A stretch of 5,489 bases of DNA from Bacteroidota bacterium (lineage in GTDB: Bacteria; Bacteroidota; Bacteroidia; Bacteroidales; UBA1556): contig QMPB01000366.1 in the NCBI GenBank assembly GCA_003648395.1, positions 1-5,489 on the forward strand, given 5' to 3'. A model generated the notes under the pieces. It was given only the letters and a program-made list of their open reading frames with translations. It ran no database searches and was not told the DNA's origin. Shown in pieces: positions 1 to 5,473 of this stretch; the stretch's first letter is position 1; every line of letters starts with the position of its first letter. Position numbers and translations under genes: made by a program.

Positions 1-500
1 ATTCTGAATTTAATAACCCTAAAACTAGTCCTTTAACAGATGAAGATTTAGTGAATTTTAAAGAATTAGAATTTTATAGTATAAACGAAGATTTTAAAGT
101 AGAAGCTAAGTTAGAATTAAATAATAACCAGAAAGAATTTGGAATGAAGACTACCACTGATAGGTTACCTGTCTATGTTAAATACGGCGTAGCAAGCTTC
201 AAATTAAAAGGAAAAAACCTAAAGATAAATATTTATAAAAATGTTGAACTTGCAAAAAAGGATAAGTATAAAGATTATCTTTTTATGCTTTTTAATGATA
301 AAACAAGTGGATTAACATCTTATGCTGGTGGCAGATATATTGATTTAAGAATTCCCAAGAATGGCAAAAGTTTAACAATAGATTTTAATAAAGCATACAA
401 TCCATATTGCGCGTACAATCATAAGTATTCTTGTCCAATACCTCCTGAAGAGGACTATTTAGATATAGAAATATTAGCAGGAGTTAAAGCTTATCACTAG
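1..500 (+). CDS. DUF1684 family protein, 5' end outside the window
   Basis: The reading frame is open from base 3 to the TAG at 498-500, giving 165 visible residues, so the GTG at base 51 is an internal valine and not the start. The C-terminal half carries the DUF1684 signature: DKTSG (visible residues 99-103), a GGRYIDL stretch (109-115), then DFNKAYNPYCAYNHKYSCPIP (127-147) and an AGVK near the end, where AGEK is usual. The N-terminal part (SPLTDEDLVNFKELEFY) also fits the family, in which a short leader or signal peptide normally precedes it; I infer that a few tens of residues are missing. The biochemical function of the family is not established, although the conserved Cys-Tyr cluster suggests a structural or binding site. 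It is convergent with the NifX-like gene. Family assignment is firm; function is unknown. Confidence 0.88.
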   Translation, partial: SEFNNPKTSPLTDEDLVNFKELEFYSINEDFKVEAKLELNNNQKEFGMKTTTDRLPVYVKYGVASFKLKGKNLKINIYKNVELAKKDKYKDYLFMLFNDKTSGLTSYAGGRYIDLRIPKNGKSLTIDFNKAYNPYCAYNHKYSCPIPPEEDYLDIEILAGVKAYH

Positions 501-699
501 AAGAGCATAAAAGACATTCTAAAATAATATTCAAAAGATTTCTCAATAATTGGATTAAATATTATATACAAATTCACTTTCTCCATATCACAGTTGGCAA
601 ATAAAACATTATTAGCTAAAGTAGCAAAAAAAGCAGCAATATTTGTTTTACCTACCACCTTTTCTACTTACTATAGCTATGCTTATTCATTAAAAAGTT

Positions 700-740
700 C
701 TGAGTTGTGAATATTGTATTTACACAATGAGAAAACTCAG
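700..740 (-). terminator. Possible hairpin terminator of the NifX-like/DUF134 unit
   Basis: CTGAG (700-704) and TTGTG (705-709) pair with CTCAG (736-740) and CACAA (724-728). This makes a two-part stem with a bulge on one side. Read on the minus strand it lies about 10 bases after the stop of the NifX-like gene and is followed by AACTTTTTAAT, a short U-run. The stem is only partly GC and the bulge weakens it, so it could also be a chance inverted repeat. Confidence 0.35.
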
Positions 741-749
741 GAAACAAAA

Positions 750-1100
750 TTAATCACATCCACCGTCGCAGTTATTTACTCCTGTAACTAATCTATCATT
801 TAGATAATCATCTACTAAATCATTCATTGATTTTAATTGAGCACCTGTATGAACTCTAATTCCATTCTTATTAAAAATATCAACTGCTTTTTGACCAATT
901 CCACCAACTAGTACTTCTTTTACTCCATTTTTAGCAAGAAAATTTGGATATGAGCCAGGCACATGTTCTGGTGGATTAACTAATGATTCTTTAACTATCT
1001 TATTATTTTCAATATCAATTACTGCAAATTGTTCGCAGTGACCAAAATGCAAACTAAGTTTTCCTGCTGCCATTGGTATTGCTATTCTATTATTTTTCAT
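750..1100 (-). CDS. NifX/NifB-type dinitrogenase iron-molybdenum cofactor family protein
   Basis: This 116-residue protein is a single cofactor-binding domain of the NifX/NafY/NifB-C-terminal family (PF02579). The start MKNNRIAIPMAAGKLSLHFG is the typical first strand and loop, ending in HFGHCEQF (18-25), with Cys22 beside the usual ligand region. PPEHVPGSYPNFLA (43-56), the glycine turn GGIGQKA (66-72) and a GI-V-TGA segment (80-87) follow in the normal order. The tail NNCDGGCD puts two cysteines (111 and 115) at the very end, a likely metal-binding extension. Family members bind FeMo-co or its precursors in nitrogen fixers; many non-fixing anaerobes carry stand-alone versions of unknown or metal-sulfur-carrier role. 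No nif gene is visible here, so the second role is more likely. It lies 54 bp after the DUF134 gene on the same strand, probably in one transcript. ATG at 1098-1100 gives the normal family N-terminus. Confidence 0.9.
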   Translation of the reverse strand: MKNNRIAIPMAAGKLSLHFGHCEQFAVIDIENNKIVKESLVNPPEHVPGSYPNFLAKNGVKEVLVGGIGQKAVDIFNKNGIRVHTGAQLKSMNDLVDDYLNDRLVTGVNNCDGGCD

Positions 1101-1154
1101 AATTTAAACTATTATTTATTATTATATATTTATTATTTATCTATTTGTTAATTT
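1101..1154 (-). other. AT-only leader between the DUF134 and NifX-like genes
   Basis: Of the 40 bases 1101-1140 only one is G or C, in a run of ATT/TTATT-like units. On the minus strand this is an A- and U-rich, unstructured leader directly before the NifX-like ATG, with no Shine-Dalgarno site. In Bacteroidota such A/U-rich leaders commonly replace Shine-Dalgarno pairing, so this may set translation of the second gene. I see no promoter box in it. Confidence 0.4.
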
Positions 1155-1730
1155 CTATTTACGGTAGAGAGGAATATTACATTTTGGGCAATTAGCTTTT
1201 CTACAAGGAACACCTCTTTTGTGCGATATTTTAAAACCACAATCTGGGCATACACAATCTGAATCATTTTTTACTCTATCTCGCTGAAAATAATTATGTT
1301 TCTGCCTTTCATGATTCAATAATTGGTCATTAATACTTCCAAGACTTTTTGAATTACAATGTGAACAATACAAATCATTAATATCTACATCCCCTATTTC
1401 AAATATTGCATGACATTCATTACAAGTATACCACTGTCCCTGAAGTTCAACATTACCACCTCCTATTTCAAGTTTAAGAGATAGTACTAGTACTTTCGAA
1501 ATCTTCTTTCTTGCAGAGTCGTAGATCCGAGTAAATGTTGGTCTTGAAACATTCATCATTTTAGCCGCGGTTACTTGATTAAGCATTTCGTAATCCATAA
1601 GCCTAATTGCTTCATATTCTTCCATAAGCAACATAACTACTTCGTCTGAAACAACTTGACCTCCATAAGGAATTAATCCCTTAATGAGAGGTGGTCGTTG
1701 CATTCTTCTATGTCTTACTGGTCTTGACAT
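1155..1730 (-). CDS. DUF134 helix-turn-helix protein with cysteine-rich zinc-ribbon-like tail
   Basis: This is a 191-residue protein. Residues 1-85 match DUF134 (PF02001), a DNA-binding family with a sigma-70-region-4-like helix-turn-helix. The pattern PLIKGLIPYG (14-23) is followed by EEYEAIRLMDYEMLNQVTAAKM (37-58) and the recognition helix NVSRPTFTRIYDSARKKISK (60-79). The rest is a cysteine-rich extension not present in minimal DUF134 proteins. One CxxC/CxxC set (C103, C106, C122, C125) looks like a zinc ribbon; a second (C159, C161, C164, C176, C181, C184) has the form CPDCGFKISHKRGVPC then CPKC. Such tails probably bind zinc or iron and could let the protein sense metal or redox state; this is inference. 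Adjacent DUF134 and NifX-like genes are a recurring pair in anaerobes. It is divergent from the HdeD-like gene. The start at 1728-1730 gives the usual MSRPxRxRR N-terminus. Confidence 0.9.
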   Translation of the reverse strand: MSRPVRHRRMQRPPLIKGLIPYGGQVVSDEVVMLLMEEYEAIRLMDYEMLNQVTAAKMMNVSRPTFTRIYDSARKKISKVLVLSLKLEIGGGNVELQGQWYTCNECHAIFEIGDVDINDLYCSHCNSKSLGSINDQLLNHERQKHNYFQRDRVKNDSDCVCPDCGFKISHKRGVPCRKANCPKCNIPLYRK

Positions 1731-1777
1731 TCAATAATTTTAATAATTGTTTTCTAACTTACACTAAATTTAGGCTG

Positions 1778-1805
1778 CAAATTTAATGAACATTTGTTCA
1801 TCAAA
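1778..1805 (-). promoter_or_regulatory. Candidate Bacteroidota-type promoter of the DUF134 gene
   Basis: On the minus strand TAAATTTG (1785 to 1778) matches the TAnnTTTG -7 box exactly, and TTTG (1805 to 1802) is a possible -33 box. The 16-base spacer is shorter than the usual roughly 19-21, so a TTG at 1811-1809 with a 23-base spacer is an alternative. Transcription would start near 1770, giving a leader of about 40 bases. The palindrome at 1786-1801 fills the spacer exactly. Confidence 0.5.
1786..1801. promoter_or_regulatory. Perfect palindrome ATGAACA-TT-TGTTCAT, candidate operator
   Basis: Two 7-bp arms form a perfect inverted repeat around a 2-bp centre. It abuts the DUF134 -7 box and lies about 40 bp upstream of the HdeD-like gene's -7 box, where a bound protein could repress one gene and affect the other. 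TGAACA-N2-TGTTCA resembles known ArsR/SmtB metal-sensor operators (SmtB and CzrA sites have similar TGAACA half-sites), but no ArsR gene is present in the window. The DUF134 protein is another candidate ligand. I find no second copy in the window. Confidence 0.6.
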
Positions 1806-1839
1806 TAACAATATTTAATAATATTTCAATTATTTCTAG

Positions 1840-1847
1840 TACATTTG
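1840..1847 (+). promoter_or_regulatory. -7 promoter box of the HdeD-like gene
   Basis: TACATTTG matches the Bacteroidota TAnnTTTG box exactly and would start transcription near 1853, about 24 bases before the ATG at 1877. No good -33 TTTG stands at the expected distance; that stretch is an AT-rich repeat of AATATT at 1810-1815 and 1820-1825. A weak -33 would fit a gene that depends on an activator. Confidence 0.5.
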
Positions 1848-1876
1848 TATAAAGTATAAATTAAACAAATAATAAC

Positions 1877-2461
1877 ATGAGCAATACTACAATAAGAACA
1901 GGGAATAGATGGACTAATATTTTAATTAATGCAATAATAACTATTACAATAGGAAGTGTGCTAGTTTTTATACCAAAGACTATATATTTATCAATTGTAA
2001 TTGGAATTGGTGTAGTATTAATTCTTAGTGGAATAAGCTTATTACTATACACTTATAATTCAAAACAAATAATCGTAAAGAATAAAATTTTATGGTACTT
2101 ACAGTCAATTATTAACCTAACTGTTGGTGCATTTCTTGTATTTCAACCAGAGCTTGTATTAGATTTTATGATATATTTTATTTCTGTTTGGCTTATTCTA
2201 GTAGGAGTTATTCAATTATTTCAAGCACCTAGTCAAAAGAATATTGCTGGAAATATTAGTGTTATTCTTATTAATAGTATTATATCAATAGTATTAGGAG
2301 TTGCAATTCTAATTTGGCCAACATTTCCATTACAGTTTGTTGGATATATAGTAATGCTAATTGGAATAATCCTTCTCTATTACAGCTTCGTTTTCTACAC
2401 TCATAGAAATGATGTTATTAACATACCCCTTGAGAATGAAGATGAATTTTCACAAAAATAA
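1877..2461 (+). CDS. HdeD/DUF308-family six-helix membrane protein
   Basis: This 194-residue inner-membrane protein has six predicted transmembrane helices at about 13-32, 36-58, 73-90, 93-116, 126-148 and 151-175. They form three hairpins, each carrying a G-x(6)-P motif at the end of its first helix: GSVLVFIP (26-33), GAFLVFQP (84-91) and GVAILIWP (141-148). That threefold repeat is the hallmark of the DUF308/HdeD family. HdeD of Escherichia coli is linked to acid resistance, but most relatives have no known function and the present protein should not be assumed to share that role. A hydrophilic, acidic tail (ENEDEFSQK) ends the protein. It is divergent from the DUF134 gene and has its own -7 box. 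ATG at 1877 puts a short polar segment before helix 1, as expected. Confidence 0.85.
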   Translation: MSNTTIRTGNRWTNILINAIITITIGSVLVFIPKTIYLSIVIGIGVVLILSGISLLLYTYNSKQIIVKNKILWYLQSIINLTVGAFLVFQPELVLDFMIYFISVWLILVGVIQLFQAPSQKNIAGNISVILINSIISIVLGVAILIWPTFPLQFVGYIVMLIGIILLYYSFVFYTHRNDVINIPLENEDEFSQK

Positions 2462-2499
2462 TTATCATTGTAATTAATTATCAAGTAAATTCCTCAGAA

Positions 2500-2518
2500 A
2501 ATACATGAAGTATGTATT
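2500..2518. repeat. Short inverted repeat after the HdeD-like gene
   Basis: AATACAT (2500-2506) and ATGTATT (2512-2518) are perfect 7-bp arms around a 5-base loop. It lies 39 bp after the HdeD-like stop. There is no U-run after it, so it is a poor terminator; it may be a binding site or an mRNA end hairpin. Confidence 0.3.
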
Positions 2519-2541
2519 AATCTATACACTATTTTCGCCGC

Positions 2542-2567
2542 TCATTTATTAAAATGAATTAATCATT
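2542..2567. repeat. Overlapping inverted half-sites upstream of the YitT-like gene
   Basis: TCATTT (2542-2547), AAATGA (2552-2557) and TCATT (2563-2567) alternate in orientation. They make a TCATTT-ATTA-AAATGA palindrome that shares its right arm with AATGA-ATTAA-TCATT. The array ends 16 bp before the YitT-like start and just follows TATTTTCG (2530-2537), a one-mismatch -7 box. If that box is used the array lies around or just after the transcription start. In AT-rich DNA this may be chance. Confidence 0.3.
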
Positions 2568-2583
2568 ATTAAGAATAAGTACT

Positions 2584-3480
2584 ATGGCATTTATTACAAA
2601 AGAAAAATTATTTAGTTGGAGTTGGTTTAGAGCGTATTTATTCATTGTACTGGGTACGTTTATAATGGGTATTGCCTATGTGTATTTTATTAGTCCTTAC
2701 AAATTTGCACCTGGTGGAGTATACGGGATTGCAATTGTATTGCATCATTTATTTGGTTTCCCAATTGGGTTAAGTGGCATATTAATGGATATACCACTAA
2801 CAATACTAGGTTTTTGGATTTTAGGGCCTCGTTTTGGAGCAAAAACTATTGTTGGAATGCTTCTATTATCTGGATGGATATCAGGCTTAGAGTACTTCCA
2901 TGGTTATGCTCCATTTGTAGCTAATCAACCATTACTATCAGCTCTCTATGGCGGTGTTCTTATTGGTATTGGACTCGGGTTAGTATTTAAATCGAAGGCA
3001 ACATCTGGGGGTTCAGATATTATTGCAATGATAATTTCTAAACATATTAATTTACCACTAGGTCAATTAATAATTTATGTAGATTCTGCAATTGTACTAA
3101 TTAGTTGGATAGCATTTAAAGACCCTCTTATTCCATTAGTATCTTGGATAATAATTTTTATTACTGGAAAAGTAGTGGATGTAGTAATTGAAGGAATGAA
3201 TTATGACAAAACACTATTTATTATTTCTGATAAATATGAAGAGATTAGAGATAAAATAATTAACGACTTAAAGAGAGGCGGCACTTTTGTACATGGCAAA
3301 GGGATGTACGATGGAAGAAAGAAAACAATAATATACACTGTTGTAAATCGTCGTGAACTTATGATTCTGCAAGGATTTATTCATAAAATTGACCCTAATG
3401 CCTTCTTAACCGTACTTAATGCAAATGAGGTACTCGGAGATGGTTTTAAATCTTTGAAAGAAAAGATTGAGGGAGAATAG
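2584..3480 (+). CDS. YitT-family membrane protein (YitT domain plus DUF2179)
   Basis: This 298-residue protein is near the usual family length. The N-terminal part is a multi-helix membrane domain of the YitT type, with hydrophobic segments at about 15-37, 63-81, 86-104, 118-136, 160-179 and 183-201. It carries the family motifs FAPGGVYGIA (41-50) and KATSGGSDIIAMI (138-150). The C-terminal soluble DUF2179 domain (about 205-290) begins after EGMNYDKT and shows RGGTFVHGKGMY (231-242), the VVNRRE turn, and DPNAFLTV with EVLGDGF (270-288). The family is widespread; substrate and activity are not established, and the soluble domain is thought to be a small regulatory or binding module. The start is ATG 2584, four residues before the first lysine pair. 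It is followed 42 bp later by yraN on the same strand, probably in one transcript. Confidence 0.92.
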   Translation: MAFITKEKLFSWSWFRAYLFIVLGTFIMGIAYVYFISPYKFAPGGVYGIAIVLHHLFGFPIGLSGILMDIPLTILGFWILGPRFGAKTIVGMLLLSGWISGLEYFHGYAPFVANQPLLSALYGGVLIGIGLGLVFKSKATSGGSDIIAMIISKHINLPLGQLIIYVDSAIVLISWIAFKDPLIPLVSWIIIFITGKVVDVVIEGMNYDKTLFIISDKYEEIRDKIINDLKRGGTFVHGKGMYDGRKKTIIYTVVNRRELMILQGFIHKIDPNAFLTVLNANEVLGDGFKSLKEKIEGE

Positions 3481-3503
3481 AGAAAGGAGAAATAATTAAG
3501 AGT

Positions 3504-3521
3504 TAAGATATAAGATATAAG
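3504..3521 (+). repeat. TAAGATA tandem heptamer just before yraN
   Basis: TAAGATA occurs at 3504-3510 and 3511-3517, followed by a partial TAAG at 3518-3521 that ends one base before the yraN ATG. It makes the leader purine-rich and unpaired. Its TAA at 3511-3513 is in the yraN frame and so excludes any longer N-terminus. A change in copy number would alter the start-site context, but two and a half copies may simply be chance. Confidence 0.4.
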
Positions 3522-3522
3522 A

Positions 3523-3888
3523 ATGGCTAAGCATAATGAAACGGGAATTCTTGGAGAGCAATTGGCGGTAGATTATTTGTCAAAAAATGGTTATCATATT
3601 CTAGAAAGAAACTGGAGATTTAGTCATCTTGAGATTGATATTATCGCATTAAAAGATAATTGTTTGGTTTTTGTAGAAGTTAAAACTAGAAGTGTAGATT
3701 ATCTTGTTGAACCTGAACTTACTCTTTCTAAAAAGCAACAGGGCTTTATTATTAGAGCTGCTAATGCTTATATTGGAAGTCATGAATATGATATGGAAGC
3801 TAGGTTTGATATTATTTCTATTGTAATTCACCCCGAAGGACATGAGTTGAAGCATATTGATGAGGCTTTCTATCCTTACGCAAAGTAG
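3523..3888 (+). CDS. yraN: YraN/UPF0102 family nuclease-fold protein
   Basis: This 121-residue protein has the length normal for UPF0102. The family has a restriction-endonuclease-like fold similar to archaeal Holliday-junction resolvases. The characteristic blocks are all present: GILGEQLAVDYLSKNGYHIL (8-27) with Glu12, NWRFSHLEIDIIA (30-42) with Glu37 and Asp39, and LVFVEVKTR (48-56) with the Glu52-x-Lys54 pair. The last two blocks give the PD-(D/E)xK-like metal site, and FDIISIVI (95-102) closes the fold. Activity on DNA is presumed from fold; the cellular role is not well established. The gene starts 42 bp after the YitT-like stop. An AAAGGAG sequence just after that stop is about 35 bases from the ATG, too far to serve as its ribosome site. 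An in-frame TAA at 3511 fixes ATG 3523 as the start. Confidence 0.93.
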   Translation: MAKHNETGILGEQLAVDYLSKNGYHILERNWRFSHLEIDIIALKDNCLVFVEVKTRSVDYLVEPELTLSKKQQGFIIRAANAYIGSHEYDMEARFDIISIVIHPEGHELKHIDEAFYPYAK

Positions 3889-3933
3889 AAGAACATCTAA
3901 AAAGAGTAATCAATCTTGACAAGTTATTTGTTT

Positions 3934-3957
3934 AGTAATCTGCTTATTAACTTTTTA
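3934..3957 (+). terminator. Weak terminator candidate after yraN
   Basis: AGTAAT (3934-3939) pairs with ATTA-A-CT (3946-3952, one bulged A) around the loop CTGCTT, followed by a T-run (3952-3956). It is in the right place, about 45 bp after the yraN stop, but the stem is short and AT-rich. Confidence 0.25.
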
Positions 3958-4090
3958 TCCGCCTCAATGATAACTGTATTTATACGATCAAACAATACAC
4001 ATTGTATTCTAAAATCTATTCAATATTAATAATCCTCCTGATAATATAACCAATTAATACACAATTGTTAACTCTGTACGCATTGCATTT

Positions 4091-4139
4091 TTTAGCAAAC
4101 ACGATATAAACAATTCACTTTTAATATAATGTTTAGCAA
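4091..4139. repeat. Direct repeats TTTAGCAA upstream of the DUF4831 promoter
   Basis: TTTAGCAA stands at 4091-4098 and again at 4132-4139, 41 bp apart, close to four helical turns. Both lie upstream of the -7 box at 4166. They could be same-face sites for one regulator, or chance. Confidence 0.3.
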
Positions 4140-4165
4140 TAAGCTATTTTCAGTATTTTTCTTCG

Positions 4166-4173
4166 TAGTTTTG
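4166..4173 (+). promoter_or_regulatory. -7 promoter box of the DUF4831 lipoprotein gene
   Basis: TAGTTTTG matches TAnnTTTG exactly and predicts a start near 4180, about 22 bases before the ATG at 4202. No clear -33 TTTG is seen at the usual spacing. The box supports separate transcription of this gene from yitT-yraN. Confidence 0.5.
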
Positions 4174-4201
4174 TAAAGTAATAAACTTTATTTATCGAAA
4201 T

Positions 4202-5371
4202 ATGAAAAACCGTATTCAAATATATTCAATATTATTAAGTGTTTTTTTTCTAAGTGCATGCTCTTCATATAATGTTATTCATGTGAATGAAAATAGTAAA
4301 ATAGAGAATGCGCAAGGATTTTACTATGCACTTCCACGTAATGTAGTTACAATAGATATAAGTGTTAAGAAGATTAATAAAATAGCAGGGCCTTACGCTC
4401 CTTATGCATCGAAATATCTTGGGATAAAAGATGCTCTTAAATCTAATAACACTTCATACGAACTAACAGACATTAAAATCAACACTTATGCTGAACCAGA
4501 TCCTGAGCAGTATTACTTTGTTGATTTAAGCAAATACAAAGGCTTTAAAGCTAATGCCATGATGATGAGTCTGAGTGAGGCTGGATTAATTCAGGACTTA
4601 AACGATAATAGTGATAAACAAGTTGAAAAGGAGAAAGACGAAAAGAAAGAAAAAAATAATATAGACTATTCAGAGACCTTTAAATATTTTGCTGATGCTA
4701 ATCTAGTTGAAAAAGTTGACACTATACTTGAACAAGTAATAATGGACACTACTATGGTAGAGCGTATGCGCCTAAAGAGAAGCTTTGTTGAAAAAACCAT
4801 GGAACAAAAAGCAAAAGAGGCTTCTGAGTTCTTGATGAAAGTTAAAGAACAACGCCTTGATATCATTATTGGAGCTCAAGAAGTAGCTTATTCTGAAGCC
4901 ACAGTAAAATATATGAGCGAGCAATTAGCCGAAATGGAACAAGAATATAGAAAATTATTTACAGGGATAACTCAAAGAGAAACACTCCACTACCGATATT
5001 ATTATTTACCTGAATCTCAAGTATATTCAGCAAGTATTCCATTATTTAAATTCTCAAATAAAGATGGAATAGTAAAAGAGAATAATAGAGATGGCGATAT
5101 GGTATACATCCACATTGACAGAGCTAGAAATACCACGTTTGTAGAGAAATTTCTTGAAAACGACAATGAAGAAGAAAAAGAAATTGACAAAGGTTTATCA
5201 TACAGAATACCAGAATATGCAAAGTTTACAATAAAAGAAGGGGAAACTTTAAAGGCAGAAGCAAGTTTCTTAATTAGTCAGTTTGGTGTTATTGCTAATC
5301 TTCCAGCTCGTGATGCTAAGATACAGTTTTATCCAAATAGTGGAGCTATCAGAAAAGTAGAGATTAAGTAA
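4202..5371 (+). CDS. DUF4831 family lipoprotein
   Basis: This 389-residue protein has a lipoprotein signal: MKNR, a hydrophobic stretch (6-17) and the lipobox LSAC with Cys20 as the lipidated residue. The residues after it (SSYNVI) lack the acidic cluster that directs many Bacteroidota lipoproteins to the cell surface, so a periplasm-facing anchor is more likely; this is inference. The body fits DUF4831 (PF16115), a family known mainly from Bacteroidales and without assigned function. It shows GFYYALPRNVVTIDISVKK (39-57) and AGPYAPYASKYLG (62-74). The strong block KRSFVEKTMEQKAKEASEFL then RLDIIIGAQE (192-227) is followed by MEQEYRKLFTG (245-255) and HYRYYYLPE (263-271). An unusually charged run of Lys, Glu and Asp at about 139-153 separates the first and second parts and is probably a flexible linker. 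It is probably transcribed alone from the box at 4166. I see no disruption. Confidence 0.9.
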   Translation: MKNRIQIYSILLSVFFLSACSSYNVIHVNENSKIENAQGFYYALPRNVVTIDISVKKINKIAGPYAPYASKYLGIKDALKSNNTSYELTDIKINTYAEPDPEQYYFVDLSKYKGFKANAMMMSLSEAGLIQDLNDNSDKQVEKEKDEKKEKNNIDYSETFKYFADANLVEKVDTILEQVIMDTTMVERMRLKRSFVEKTMEQKAKEASEFLMKVKEQRLDIIIGAQEVAYSEATVKYMSEQLAEMEQEYRKLFTGITQRETLHYRYYYLPESQVYSASIPLFKFSNKDGIVKENNRDGDMVYIHIDRARNTTFVEKFLENDNEEEKEIDKGLSYRIPEYAKFTIKEGETLKAEASFLISQFGVIANLPARDAKIQFYPNSGAIRKVEIK

Positions 5372-5400
5372 TTAAAAAACGTCAATCTCTTCGTTGAATT

Positions 5401-5473
5401 GGTTATTTGGTTATTTGAACTGTTATACTGAGCCACATAGAAATTTGTAATATTATACCAAATTAATACCAAA
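5401..5473. repeat. Short direct repeats downstream of the DUF4831 gene
   Basis: GGTTATTT occurs in tandem at 5401-5408 and 5409-5416. ATACCAAA occurs at 5455-5462 and 5466-5473, 11 bp apart. ATTTGGT (5405-5411) can pair with ACCAAAT (5457-5463) across a 45-base loop, so the two pairs could form a long loose hairpin after the gene. No gene is seen from 5372 to the window end. Confidence 0.35.

Larger units (their letters stand above)
3889..4201. other. 313-bp intergenic region between yraN and the DUF4831 gene
   Basis: This is AT-rich sequence with no supported gene; the only ATG frame of note (3967-4029) would encode 20 residues. It holds a weak hairpin with a T-run at 3934-3957, an AATACA-CAT-TGTATT inverted repeat (3994-4008), two copies of TTTAGCAA, and a -7 promoter box near the right end. 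I see no tRNA, riboswitch or small-RNA structure that I could defend. Confidence 0.6.

Noticed and set aside
51..500. Complete gene starting at the GTG at base 51
   Set aside because: The frame continues upstream to the window edge with residues that fit DUF1684, so the GTG is internal.
1861..2052. 63-residue minus-strand frame over the HdeD-like gene
   Set aside because: It is a hydrophobic mirror of the membrane-protein coding strand, with no family signature.
3482..3492. Shine-Dalgarno site AAAGGAG for yraN or a tiny gene
   Set aside because: It is about 35 bases from the yraN ATG and no standard start codon follows at a usable distance.
3649..3855. 68-residue minus-strand frame inside yraN
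   Set aside because: It lies fully within a well-supported gene and shows no recognisable domain.
3916..3944. TTGACA as a sigma-70 -35 box
   Set aside because: No -10 box at 16-18 bases, and the other promoters here follow the Bacteroidota pattern.
3967..4029. 20-codon ATG frame in the yraN-DUF4831 gap
   Set aside because: Too short, no ribosome site, no promoter box and no recognisable sequence.
4666..4866. 66-residue minus-strand frame inside the DUF4831 gene
   Set aside because: It is the antisense of a conserved coding block, with no independent support.
5380..5405. Terminator hairpin directly after the DUF4831 gene
   Set aside because: Only 4-bp competing stems (AACG/CGTT or TCAA/TTGA) and no T-run after them.
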